Shown one piece after another: positions 53,601-64,000 of a stretch of 64,000 nucleotides of DNA. A model generated the notes under the pieces. The model was not told where the DNA came from, ran no database searches, and worked only from the letters and a program-made list of their open reading frames with translations. Positions within the stretch are counted from its first letter, which is position 1. Every line of letters starts with the position of its first letter. Source of the stretch: Mycteria americana (taxonomy: Eukaryota > Chordata > Aves > Ciconiiformes > Ciconiidae). The stretch lies in contig NC_134367.1 of NCBI RefSeq assembly GCF_035582795.1, positions 1,118,501 through 1,182,500 of the forward strand, in the 5' to 3' direction. The position numbers and the translations under genes were made by a program.

Positions 53601-56600
53601 GTGGTGGGCATGCTGCCCACTCTTCTTGTGGGGCTGCTCCCTGCGGAGGGGAGGCACTGGGTGCAGGCATGAGATGTGCACCTGAGAGCTGCCTCTGCGG
53701 GCCTGTGGCCAGCGTCGCTGGAGCTGGTGGGTGCTTCGTGGGTTGTTTAGCACCGTCCCTGGTGAGACTCCATCCTTGACCCAAGTGTTTTTGCAGTGCC
53801 GAGACTTGGGTAGCAGGTGTCCTCATGGAAAGCTCAATATTCAGGATCTTTGGCTTTTTGCAAGTGTTGGTGGAGCCCTAACTATTGTTTTTTGGTTTTC
53901 CTTTGTCATTCACAGTACAGTGCCGTGGACAGCAACCCCCTGTCTCTGTACGTCATGCATCCCTTCTGGAACACGATAGTGAAGGTGAGACCTTGTCCTG
54001 TCCTGAGTGGGATAGCAAAACTCCAGTCACCACCAAGTCTTCTCTGTAAAACTGTCAGCTGAAAAGCCCTGCTTCGTTTGTGGTGCAACTAATTACAGCC
54101 TAAAGCTTCCTGCTGCCCTGTGATATGCCAGATGTGACTAAGCAGTGTTGTCTAACACCCAGACAATTGTAACCAGGTCTCTGCCATGGCTGGGAGCAGC
54201 GCGTGGTCCTTATTACATGTTTTAATGAGTTCATGTGTTCTTTTGCTGCTTTCCCATAGATCTTCCCTACCTGGCTGGCCCCAAATTTGATAACGTTTTC
54301 TGGCTTCCTGCTGCTTGTCTTCAACTTCTTCCTCATGGCATACTTCGACCCTGACTTTTATGCTTCTGGTAAGGCTGCCTGTTCCTGTTTGGATGTGAAG
54401 CATCGGAGTGGTGAAATCTGTCACCTCCTCTGCCGTGACTTCTGGTGCTCATTGATAAGGCCTCTGAGTCTGGGCCTTCCCAGGGGCAGGTGGCTGTGCC
54501 AGAGGAGGGACAGAGTTGAGGGGTTGAACTCGTTGGGATTCATAATGAGGACTGGTCCGAATATGACACCTTCCCTCCGGCTGCTGGGTGGGCGTGAGCC
54601 TGGCTGGCAGCGTGCGGGCAAGGGAGGAGGAAACAGCTGAAATCTTGAGTAGGAATCGGCTCTGCCTACAGAGCAGACAAGAACCCAGTGCCCTCATTTT
54701 AAAATCTAACAGGGTTATGTGGGAAACTCTGCTTCCCTGAAGACAGCAGGTAGAGCCTTGTTCTTTGCATCCCAGCTAATTGCCCTCTTGCAAAAACACG
54801 CCAGCACTGTGTTCAAACTAACAAAGGCAAAATCCTCTTTTCTCAGTTTCACTATTCTGCATGAGGCAAGGATGTGCGCAGCTTTAAACTTTTTAACAGT
54901 ACCCATGGAATCGTAGAATGGTTTGGGTGGGAAGGGACCTTTAAAGGCCATCTAATCCAACCCCCCTGCAACAAGCAGGGACATCTTCAACTTGAGCAGG
55001 TTGCTCAAAGCCCTGTCCAACCTGACCTGGAATGTTTCCAGGGATGGGGCATCGACCACCTCTTGGGGCAACCTGGGCCAGTGTCTCACCACCCTCAGCA
55101 TAAAACATTTCTTCCTTATCTCTAGTCTGAATCTCCCCTCTCTTAGGTTAAAACCATCACCCCTTGTCCTGTCGCTATAGGCCCTGCTAAAAAGTCTGTC
55201 CCCGTCTTTCTTACGAGCCCCCTTCAGGTACTGGCAGGCTGCTATAAGGTCTCCCCGCAGCCTTCTCTTCTCCAGGCTGAACAGCCCCAGCTCTCTCAGC
55301 CCTTCCTCACAGCAGAGGGGTTCCAGCCCTCTGACCATTTCCGTGGCCTCCTCTGGACCCGCTCCAGCAGGTCCATGTCTTTCCTGTGCTGAGGACCCCC
55401 GAGCTGGACGCAGCACTGCAGGGGGGGTCTGACCAGAGCGGAGTCGAGGGGCAGAATCCCCTCCCTCGACCTGCTGGCCACGCTGCGGGTGATGCAGCCC
55501 AGGACACGGTTGGCTTTCTGGGCTGTGAGCGCACATTGTCGGCTCATGTCCAGCTTTTCATCCACCAGTACCCCCAAGCCGTTCTCCGCAGGGCTGCTCT
55601 CAATCCCTTCATCCCCCAGCCTGTATTGATACCAGGGATTGCCCCAACCCATGTGCAGGACCTTGCCCTTGGCCTTGTTGGATCTCAGGAGGTTCACATG
55701 GGCCCAGTTCTCCAGCTTGTCCAGGTCCCTCTGGATGGCATTCTGTCCCTCAGACGTCAACCGCACTCCTCAGCTTGGTGTCACTGCAAACTTGCTGAGG
55801 GTGCACTCGATCCCACTGTCTATGTCATTGATGAAGATACTGAACAGCACTGGTCCCAGTATGGACCCCTGAGGGACATGACTTGCCACCAGTCTCCATC
55901 TGGACATTGAGCAGTTGACCACTAGTCTCTGGATGTGACCATCCAACCAATTCCTCATCCACCGAACAGTCCACCCATCAGATCCATATCTCTCCAATTC
56001 AGAGAGAAGGATGTTGTGGGGGACTGTGTCAAAGGCCTTACAGAAGTCCAGATAGATGACATCCATTGCTTTTCCCTTGTCCACTGATGTAGTCACTTCA
56101 TCATAGAAGGCCACTAGGGTGGTCAGGCAGGACTTGCCCTTGGTGAAGCCATGCTGGCTGTCTCGAATCACCTCCCTGTCCTCCATGTGCTCTAGCATAG
56201 CTTCAAGGAGGATCTGTTCCACGATCTTCCCAGGCACAGAGGTGAGGCTGACAGGTCGGTAGTTCCCAGGGTCCTACCCATGTTCATCTGTTCGTGAATC
56301 CAAAGGTCCAGTTGTGTCCCCTTCCTCATGGGGCTGTCCCAGGGAAAAGATTACTCTCAGTCACTTCTCAATTGCTTCCTTTCTATATTTTTCTCTCCTT
56401 TTGGCCCTGCCAGGTTTGGTTTAGGTTGCTCAGAAGAATTCATCTGGTTCTAACACTGGCCCAATCATCGAAACATGGTTAAGTGGGGAAAAAGACTGGT
56501 TTCTTGGGGTTGTCTTTATTGGTAGGTAGGCAAGTACTGTCTTCAGTATGCCAGGCTTTCAAAAGCTCGGGTGGCATCAGTGGCTGTTAGCTAAGATTTA

Positions 56601-59600
56601 GACTGTGTTTTGGTCCATGAGCCACAGGAAGAAAAGCTGATGGTGTTAGCTCAGGGAAGGAAGCTCAGTGTGGGAATCCCCAGGACATCAGATGTCCAGA
56701 AACTTGGGCTCTGCCAAAGGGATGGTGAAGCTCATGCTTTGGGACCCTTTTGTTACATACGTGTTATGCATGTCCTGCTTGGAAAGACAACTTTCATTTT
56801 GCTGGTGAGGCCTCCAGAAGCTTGTGCCTTCCCTCCTCGTTGGATGGTTTTGTAGATGTGATGCCCTCCATTTGCTGCTGGAAAGGCACCATCATGCTGC
56901 TCTAAGGAAACAGGAGGTGGCATTTCACGGAATCATTGTTCCCCCTAGGAAACCTCCGTGTGCCCTCCTGTGAGGCTGCTGCCAAGAAGCTGTGCCTCTT
57001 CCTGCTTTTTTCAAATGCACCTTTGGGCTCCCTGAGTTGCAGACAGCTAAGGTGGCTCTCTGCCAAAACAACATTAGAAGAGGTGGAGATGTTATTAAGG
57101 AGGAACTCTTGTTTCAACTGGCAGGACGCAGACTGGAGACTGGGAGGGGAATCCTGACATGTTTCTGCAGAGGCAGGATGTTGCTACGTCTCAAAGAGGC
57201 TCTGCTTGATGCTTTATGAGCAAGTGATTGAGAAGTCTGGTCTGCACGCACTTCCGTGTTGTCCATTTGGGCTACAGTTGCTTGCTAGCTGCCATCGCCA
57301 GTTCTTAGATTCCATGACTTTGGGGAGCTGGGGACAGACGACAAGTATGTCCTGGAAAGCAAAGTCCTTGGTGACCTGGTTTCACGTGTTGTTGTGGAAC
57401 AGCTCTGCCATCACGTCCTGGAAAGCTAACATCGCGGTTTCGCTGTTTGAGTTGTGTAGGTGCTTTGTCTTGGTGAGCTGCTGGCCCTTGTTGCTGTGCC
57501 TGCCTCTTGTGACAAAATAAACCCACTGAAAGTACATACTGAGCTGTCCTGACTTGGGTCTTTCTGATCTCTGCAGCTCCTGATCACCAACATGTTCCAA
57601 ATGCAGTGTGGGTCATTGTGGGTCTCCTCAACTTCATAGCCTATACATTAGGTAAGACTTTATCTAGTTGATTGTGGGGGTTTGTGTCTGTCATCTGTTC
57701 ATGCTGCGGCTGCATGTTGTCTTATCTCCAAGCCCGTTGAGAAATCTTTGATTCTGGGCTTCTGCCGTGCACTCATCCAATTGCTGCTCGGGCTGCTAGA
57801 CCAATTTCTGGGAGCTGCTTTGCAAAGTGGATAGAAGGAAGTTGTCCCAGAGCAGCTGATGTGAAAGGAGGATGCTGGAACTGGCTTTGAGACGAATTGT
57901 GAAATTCTGTCTTCAGTCTGCTTTAAATAAATGTAATCTCGTCAGACTTTATTGTATTTTTCAGTCTCAAGTAGAGCGGTGGGGTGGGAAGTGCACTCCC
58001 CGTTAGAGGATGGAGGCAGTGAAAGCTGCTGTTCACTGGCTCCGCGCACTTTGTCAGCTGCAAACTGGCCCATTGCTTTGTGTGGGGCTGTCCAGCAAAA
58101 CTCCCATTTCTCCTTGTTCTCTTCCCAGATGGTGTTGATGGGAAACAGGCTCGCCGGACCAACTCCAGCACGCCCCTGGGAGAGCTTTTTGATCACGGCC
58201 TGGACAGCTGGGCATGCGTGTACTTTGTCGTGACAGTCTACTCCACCTTTGGACGGGGCTCCACGGGTGTCAGTGTCTTCGTTCTCTACCTCCTCTTATG
58301 GGTGGTCTTGTTTTCATTCATCCTCTCCCACTGGGAGAAGTATAACACAGGGATCCTCTTCCTGCCCTGGGGATATGACATCAGCCAGGTGGTAAGTACA
58401 TGCCGCAGCCGCTGCTCGGCTTCAGTGAAAGCTCAATAAACTGCTAGCGTGCCCGGGGTGCAGTAGTGCCCGCTGAGGTGTGCGAGGGATGCATGCAGCT
58501 CTGCTACGTGTCCAGAGCCTTGGAAATCGGTCACTGCAACGCTCTCTGGAGGTGGGTGTCTGTTGTGGTTTAACCCGGCAGGCAGCTAAACACCACACAG
58601 CCGTTTGCTCATTCTCCTCCTCAGTGGGATGGGGAGAGAATCAGAAAAAAGGTAAAACTCATGGGCTGAGGTAAAGACAATTTAATAAGACAGAAAAGAA
58701 AGGGAAAATAATAATAATGATAAAAGAATAGCAAAACAAGTGATGGACAATGCAGTTGCTCACCACCCGCTGACCGATGCCCAGCCAGTTCCCGAGCAGC
58801 AGCCATGACCCCCCCGCCGGCCAAATCCCCCCAGTTTTTTGTTCACGTGTTGTCATATGGCATGGAATAGCCCTTTGGTCAGTGGGGGTCAGCTGTCCTG
58901 GCTGTGCCCCCTCCCGGCTTCTTGTGCACCCCCAGCCTCCTTGCTGGCAGGGCAGTATGAGAAGCTGAAAAGTCCTTGACTTAGTGTAAGCACTGCTCAG
59001 CAACAACTAAGACATCAGTGTGTTATCGGCATTCTTCTCATCCTAAATCCAAAACACAGCACTGTACCAGCTGCTAGGAAGAAAATTAACTCTATCCCAG
59101 CTGAAACCAGGACAGTGTCTTCAGGCTGTCTCCAGGCGTTGTGGAGGAGGAGAGCTTTCCAAGACTGCTTGTGTGACTTTGAGCCATAATTGCTTTAATG
59201 AGCGGGGCCATGTGGCACTGGAGTTCGACTGCTCAAAACCATTAAATCCAAGGAGGTTTGTGTGGTGTGGTTTCTATTTTGTTCCAAGTAGCTCTTGTAG
59301 ATGGACTCTCCACAAAAAATGAGGCTTGAAGAATGGATGTCGCCTGGTGTTTCCTCTGCCTGGTTTCTGCTGTCCTAAGATGCATGTTTTGGCCACCTAA
59401 ATCATTGCTCTGATTGGTTTCCTGCATTACACCAACGTGGGTACATTCAAGTCTAGAAGTTTGGGGTGCCTTTTGGCACTAGCAGGATGCGTGCCAAAAT
59501 GTAGCAGAGTAATTGCCATGTTAATCACTGTGTCTGGAGCAAAGGCTCCTAATGAGATGCCCCTCTGTACCGTGGTAACTGGGCAGTTGATGGTGAGACT

Positions 59601-62600
59601 GACGGTGATGGACCCTTTGGTACGTTGGCATGTCCATCTCTCATTAAGGACTTCTCTGCAGGAAGCTCTTTCTGAAGAGCCCATCAGAACTGGGAGCACG
59701 CTCTGGACGATAGAAGTCCCCTTTCTGCCTGGCAGCTGTCCTTCCTAGCCAGGGCGCAGTCTCTCAGCACCGCGCAGCACACAGTACTCCTTTATCTTCT
59801 GGCGTATCAGATGCTGGGTGGGAAATTGGAATGTCCAACAAGTTGGAATGAGAGTGCAGTTAATGCAGTTGCATTAATTGCAATCATCATCTGTGCTAGT
59901 AAAAGGAGACCGTAGCTAGTCCCCTCTGACTATCCTCTGACCCCTTTCTCCAAAAGCATTGCTTAGCCCTGATGCTTTCGGATCTCTGTTGCAGAAAGGC
60001 AGGGGGTGGAGGGCTAAGCTGCCCTGCAGCATGTTTCACCCAGCTTCAGGGTTGCTATTAAAACTGAAATATCCCTTGCTAGCTTTTTTTCCCTGTAATT
60101 GCTTCAGCAGATGGATAAGAAAAAGTCCCTAAACTCCCTCCAGGGTCACTGCAACTTGTAGTATAAAACCTATCTCTCGTGCTTCAAGCATCTCGTGACT
60201 TAAAGCTGTGCGAGGGCATCTTCACTCCTGTTGTGAGGAGCAGCTCCTGGTCGTGTCCTTGTCAGCAGCTCGGCTACTACACTTACCAGACCTGGTCTCG
60301 TAACACGGGATGTTTGTGGATTTTTTTATTTTTCTCCTTCCTGCCAGTGGGGAGAACTGGACGTGATGTAGCTTAGCGCCTACTTCTCGAGCTGCCTTTC
60401 CCTGAAGCTGCCTGGCACACGCGTTGCGCTGCCGGGTCGGGTGCTGCCGGACTTGCCTGCCCGGTTGCTCACGCCTGCTTGTCCTGTGCTTTCTTTCAGA
60501 CCATTTCAATTGTCTACATAGTGACAGCCATTGTGGGAGTTGAGGCCTGGTATGCACCTTTCCTGTTTAATTTCTTATATAGAGACCTATTCACTGCAAT
60601 GATTATTGGTAAGAAACTCCATGTTGAAGCCTGTCTTTTAAACTCCACCTTTTTAACGAAACCCAATGTCTTAATTTTATGATAACGCTGTTCTGGTTTG
60701 CTGTAATGAAAGCTCCTGTAGGCTGTTACTGAAGTGACTGCTTGAGGGTGTTCTTGCAGCCTGCTCTTTCCCAGAATTTCAAAGTATTGTTGTCTTCTGC
60801 ATTTGGAGATGTTAACTCTAACTTTGGAGAAGTTAACCCCAGTCTGCCTGGGTCTGTGTTGACCAAAAGAGCAAGGAAGCAGAGCCCTGCGCTCATGCCT
60901 TAGATATATTTTGTGCCAGTCCTGAGGGTACAGGTGCGTGCTGCTGCTCGGGGGATCAGCCCCGGTGCCGCCTACCTCGGCTAAGGCTTTGTGCGGACAG
61001 ACGCAAAATGGTTCCTGGCCTGGAGCGGTGTAGTGGGCAGACGAGAGCGGATGAGAGTCGTGGCTGCTGCTTGGGGCCGGGTGTGCCAGGGTGCTGGGAG
61101 GCAGCTGAAGCCGAGCACCGGCCCCTGGGTGCTGAACAGCAGACTCCCTCGTGCCTGGGACCTGCGAGTGTGTGAAAACACATCTCCTCCGAACTGCTGT
61201 GTCGTCCGAGTGCTGGGGCTGCGGGCATCGCGTTGCCCAGGGGAAGCACAGTTTGTTTCAGCGAGAGCCATGGGGGTTTTAGGGGATGAAATGCAGCTGG
61301 GTGCGTGGGTGGGTGCTGGGAGCCGGCGCTCGGGCTGTTTGCAGAGCGTGCTTGGTTTGCTGCCCCGCAGCACGGACCCTGAGCCCAAACGCTGTGCGGG
61401 AGCCTGGGGCTGCTGCAGGAGGGAGGTTACAGCCATGGAGGTGGGATCTGCTGTTTGGGGATCCTGCCCTCCATCCACCCATCTAAAAATTAAATAAAAA
61501 AATAAATAAAATTAAATAAAAGCCCAGCCTTTCTCTCCAGTGGTCAGTCAGAACAAGCCACTGCAAAGGGGGGAGTAATGCAGGTGAAGCTTAGTGGGGG
61601 AGAGCTGTCTTTGCTTAATGAAATTCGGCTTATTCAGAAGGTCTTGCTTAGTTTAATTTTTCATAGTCTGTGTCCCTTTCTTTAGGGGTTAATTGTAACT
61701 ACTGAATTTCAAATCAGTGTGTCTTGAATTGTTATGTTAAATCTAATGCTTGCACTTAATCAGGTAGATATTCTGAGCTTTCCTTTGGCAGCCGTATAAC
61801 AACATATGAATAATAAATGCACTTTTCTTATGTGGAAAATAGAGCACGATGCCTACATTGGCTGGATTTGTGCACTTGGATAGGAGTTGGGTTATTAAAA
61901 GCAGGACTATTCTACAGCTCTGTTAAAATACCTCGTGTAATGTAAACAGGGAAGGAGTTGTGATAGACTCTCATGGGTTTGAGTGTAGCGGATGATGTTC
62001 CCTATTGAGGTATAAATTTTTTCAGAGTTATTTAGACTCTTCGTATCATTTGTCAAGTTAAACGACAACTCTTTTGCACAACGGGAACTGAAAATGCTTG
62101 CTCGCAGTGGGAGAAATAGTAAATTGGCTTTATTATGAAGACTGAAAACTCTTGTGCACAGTCATGTCACTTGTGGAGTTTGAACTCACCTCATGTCTTA
62201 TTAAAGAGAGTATTATAATTAAACTTTGTAACTGTTTAAAGCATAATATTGGGCTCATTAATGCAACTTTTTAAAATGGAAATGTCTTTAATTTATAGGA
62301 GACCTTAACTTGTAATTACAGCTCTTGGACCAGAATTATGAGCACCTACTTTTAAACATGCCGAGCTATTCTTGGTGCACCTCTGAGCTATTTTTGTTGC
62401 AAGCAACTTAAACCAGAGCACAACCACCTGCCCGTTCGTGGGGTGCACGTGACGGTCTCCCTCTATCGTGGTGCAGTAACGTGGCTCTTTCTCTTCCAGT
62501 TTGCGCGCTCTCTGTGACGCTGCCAATGAGCCTCTATAACTTCTACAAGTAAGTTTCTGCATCCTCAAGTCTCCCTCCCTGCGCTAGCACCTTTGCAAGA

Positions 62601-63196
62601 ACCCCCAAAGCCTCTTAGGACTTGGTTTCCTTAGTAGTTTTCAGACGACTGTTTTCAGTGTGGCGAAGTGGCTCGGACACACCAGAAGGTCCCAGTTTGC
62701 AGGGTGCACTGGGAGGAGTGGGCTGGCAGCCTGCTCAGCAGGGTCTTGCAGAAGGGCCCCCAGCTTTTGTAGGCTTATCCTGTTGGCCATAACCCAGAGA
62801 GCCAGACAACCTTGCAGGTGCCTCTTCAAATCAGGAGTTTTTTGGGTTAACAATGAAGGTGTGCATCTTCCTCGTCTGACCGTGGTTATGACTGATATCA
62901 GCAGTTTTGGGTAGTAGAATGGCGAATGAGATTTTGCAGCCCTCTCCTGAAGGCAGGGACCAGGTATTTCTCAGCTGTGGTTCCATGTATTTTAATTTCT
63001 TTGCTTGTGTTTCAGGGCCTATAAAAATAACACCTTGAAGCACCACTCTGTGTATGAAATCATGCTGCCACTGGTATCCCCAGTGTTGCTGTTCCTGCTC
63101 TGCACCACGTGGATCTTCGTGTCCCCAACAGACATCCTGGAGGTGCATCCCAGGCTCTTCTATTTCATGGTTGGAACAGCCTTCGCTAACATTTCT
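35691..63196 (+). CDS. SELENOI: Ethanolaminephosphotransferase 1 (selenoprotein I), coding exons 1-8
   Basis: This integral membrane enzyme transfers phosphoethanolamine from CDP-ethanolamine to diradylglycerol (Kennedy pathway). Eight exons join in phase: 35691-35738, 53916-53984, 54260-54368, 57577-57651, 58129-58391, 60500-60608, 62500-62548 and 63016-63196. They total 903 nt, or 301 of about 397 residues. The start GCCGCCATGG gives [16 protein letters not shown], slightly shorter at the N-terminus than human. The rest matches human SELENOI closely ([29 protein letters not shown]). The CDP-alcohol phosphotransferase motif is complete: D104-G105, A108-R109, G118, D122 and D126. Hydrophobic membrane segments occur in exons 3, 4, 5, 6, 7 and 8. 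The frame is intact. The last exons, with the selenocysteine UGA and SECIS element, lie right of the window. Confidence 0.97.
35951..36150. repeat. 50-bp G-rich minisatellite in SELENOI intron 1
   Basis: A 50-base unit beginning GGGGCGGTTAGGTGCTGTGG occurs at 35951, 36001 and 36051 with no differences I can see. A fourth, slightly changed copy starts at 36101, and degenerate versions of its GTGCCGTGGGACCC core continue to about 36300. The G-runs could form quadruplexes. Identity between copies implies very recent expansion. Confidence 0.93.
36310..37610. other. SELENOI intron 1, nothing recognised
   Basis: GC-rich at first, then ordinary intronic sequence. No exon or repeat is recognised. 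Confidence 0.45.
37618..38127 (+). mobile_element. Older CR1 LINE subfamily, 3' fragment
   Basis: The frame reads [16 protein letters not shown], then IPIFKGWL and a 3' part ending CAACCTGGGATTCTATGATT with two ATTCTATG units. It differs from the other CR1s in the window and looks older. A 36-base internal tandem duplication (ATTCCAATATTTAAAGGGTG twice, 37770-37830) is present. Confidence 0.88.
38128..42709. other. SELENOI intron 1, unique sequence with a 45-bp duplication
   Basis: No exon is recognised. A 45-base tandem duplication (GTATTGAATGTCCTC core) occupies about 40792-40881. An 87-codon plus-strand frame at 39848-40111 ends in a charged helical-looking stretch but has no gene context. 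Confidence 0.5.
42710..43166 (+). mobile_element. CR1 LINE 3' fragment
   Basis: From [14 protein letters not shown] through [18 protein letters not shown] to the GATGATCTTAAAGG segment and ATTCTGTG tail. It is very close in sequence to the 14128 and 20543-ending copies, so of the same subfamily and similar age. Confidence 0.92.
43167..53915. other. SELENOI intron 1, long unique stretch
   Basis: About 10.7 kb without a recognised exon, RNA gene or transposon. Open frames on both strands are short and lack conserved features. The only striking element is the poly(C) run at 52289-52310. Confidence 0.5.
52289..52310. repeat. Poly(C)22 homopolymer
   Basis: An uninterrupted run of 22 cytosines follows a T-rich stretch. 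It is unusually long for a C homopolymer and could form i-motif/G-quadruplex structures. The exact length may be affected by sequencing. Confidence 0.9.
54909..56275 (-). mobile_element. CR1 LINE, 1.4 kb, in SELENOI intron 3
   Basis: A reversed, 5'-truncated copy with the longest reverse transcriptase remnant in the window: [38 protein letters not shown] and [18 protein letters not shown], then the shared 3' part ([37 protein letters not shown]). The frame breaks at the catalytic FADDTKL region near 55770, where bases are missing. It is the same subfamily as the 14728 copy. Confidence 0.93.
56276..57576. other. SELENOI intron 3 remainder
   Basis: No repeat family is recognised. An AATAAA lies near 57517 in intronic context with no evident use. 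Confidence 0.45.
58561..59114 (-). mobile_element. Solo LTR of an avian endogenous retrovirus (ERVL-like)
   Basis: A fossil retroviral LTR in SELENOI intron 5. On the minus strand it opens TGTCCTGGTTTCAGC and ends GGTTAAACCACAACA, so it has TG...CA termini, with an ATTAAA poly(A)-type signal in the right part. I know this LTR type from neoavian genomes (TguLTR5-like, from memory). It is flanked by a 5-base target duplication, GTGTC (58556-58560 and 59115-59119), the size usual for ERVL-type integrases. No internal region is present, so it is a solo LTR left by recombination. The intact target duplication points to moderate age. Confidence 0.88.
59120..60499. other. SELENOI intron 5 remainder, nothing recognised
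   Basis: Ordinary intronic sequence between the LTR and coding exon six. Confidence 0.45.
60609..62499. other. SELENOI intron 6
   Basis: No repeat family or exon is recognised. A short A/T-rich ATTAAATAAA array lies at 61485-61530, and an AT-rich stretch spans 61600-62300. Confidence 0.5.
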
Positions 63197-64000
63197 GTAA
63201 GCAGCTTTTGCTTTATGCTCCAGTTTATCCCCTGGGGACCGTGAAGCCTCCCAGGACGCTTGGGAGGCAGGAAGAAAAAGACCAGCTCAAATGTGAGGAG
63301 AGAAGGGGATTAACTTAACAGCTTTTCTATTTTGCTATGATTGAAAGAACAAACAGGAAAGGAGATGGGGTTTGGGGTCTGCGAATTTTGTGCTGCAGCT
63401 CTCGCTCTTGAGAAACTAGAGAATTAGTTAAACTGAGTGTGTTTACACACGCATGCATCCTCTGTGTTGTAAATAGCAAACTGCTAATACAAAAGGAGTT
63501 CCTGCTTCCTTTTTTGGGATAAACTTAAAATGTGGGGGACTAAAGCTTTTGTCAAAATGTGATTTAGCTGCATATTGCATCTGTGCTTGCTTGAGACCTT
63601 TAACAAAGGCACCTGTGCTCGTCACCTCAGACACGTGGCTGAGCAGCTCTGTGTGTCCATGCCCTGGGTCCAGCAGCTCACGCTGCTGCGTGGCAGGATT
63701 TTCTGCTGATCGTGCAGGTAATGCTGGTAAGGCTCGGTCAGCTCAAGGGAACTCCTTTTTCTCTTAAAGATGCCCTTGATACCTGTTTCCCTATTACCTC
63801 CCTGCCTCACGGGGCTTTGCTCTGTTTGTCCCACAGGAATTCTAATGCAAAGAAAGATCCCGAGTGAGAAACTCGGGGAAACCGTGTGATGGTAGTTGTA
63901 AGCGCAGACGACTGGTATATGTACACGTGTGAGCGTCCTCTCTGCACTGTGGACAGCTCTGGGCTTGCAGAGTCGATACCGGGTGCAAGCTCTGACAGCT
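63197..64000. other. SELENOI intron 8 (incomplete at window edge)
   Basis: This begins with the GTAAGC donor after FANIS. The next vertebrate SELENOI residues (TCQLIVCQMS in human) are not found before the window ends, so the intron continues past the right edge. Confidence 0.6.

Overview
This is bird nuclear DNA. Most of its interspersed repeats are CR1 LINEs ending in the avian (ATTCTRTG)n tail. There is one solo LTR of a type I know from neoavian genomes, and the genes have short exons, GT-AG introns and CpG-rich promoters. The host genes with recognisable names are HADHB and SELENOI, which from memory lie close together on human 2p23. Coordinates and splice sites were read by eye. No search was run.

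Layout. 1-6.8 kb: the last eight coding exons of HADHB (+), with stop codon and poly(A) signal. 6.8-9.5 kb: an intergenic stretch holding a protein-like minus-strand open frame that may be an exon of an unrecognised gene. 9.5-10.9 kb: a compact four-exon plus-strand gene for a 126-residue SAM-domain protein whose N-terminus (MGCFVT) fits a myristoylation/palmitoylation signal. 11-14 kb: GC-rich sequence with a large irregular TG-rich microsatellite. 14.1-20.5 kb: three CR1 copies, a TATA promoter with an interferon-response-like element at 15.8-15.97 kb, and an orphan CpG-rich promoter plus short ORF at 17.0-17.7 kb. 23.2-30.5 kb: one uninterrupted 2437-codon frame for an interferon-induced very large GTPase (GVIN1/VLIG family). 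30.6-34.2 kb: CR1 copies, unclassified repeats and a decayed, inverted first coding exon of a second GVIN gene. 35-64 kb: SELENOI (+) from its CpG-island/CRE promoter through coding exon 8. Its 18-kb first intron holds a fresh 50-bp minisatellite and CR1 copies, and intron 5 carries the solo LTR. The selenocysteine codon and SECIS element lie beyond the right edge.

How the genes relate. HADHB (mitochondrial beta-oxidation thiolase) and SELENOI (ethanolamine phospholipid synthesis) are housekeeping lipid genes. The GVIN gene between them belongs to a fast-evolving interferon-induced family. Its intact copy, its inverted relic and the dense repeats fit gene birth and death inside an otherwise conserved block. 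The most interesting leads are the putative interferon-responsive promoter about 7 kb upstream of the GVIN coding exon, the lipid-anchored SAM protein, the inverted GVIN relic, the minus-strand exon at 7.4-7.7 kb and the orphan promoter at 17 kb.
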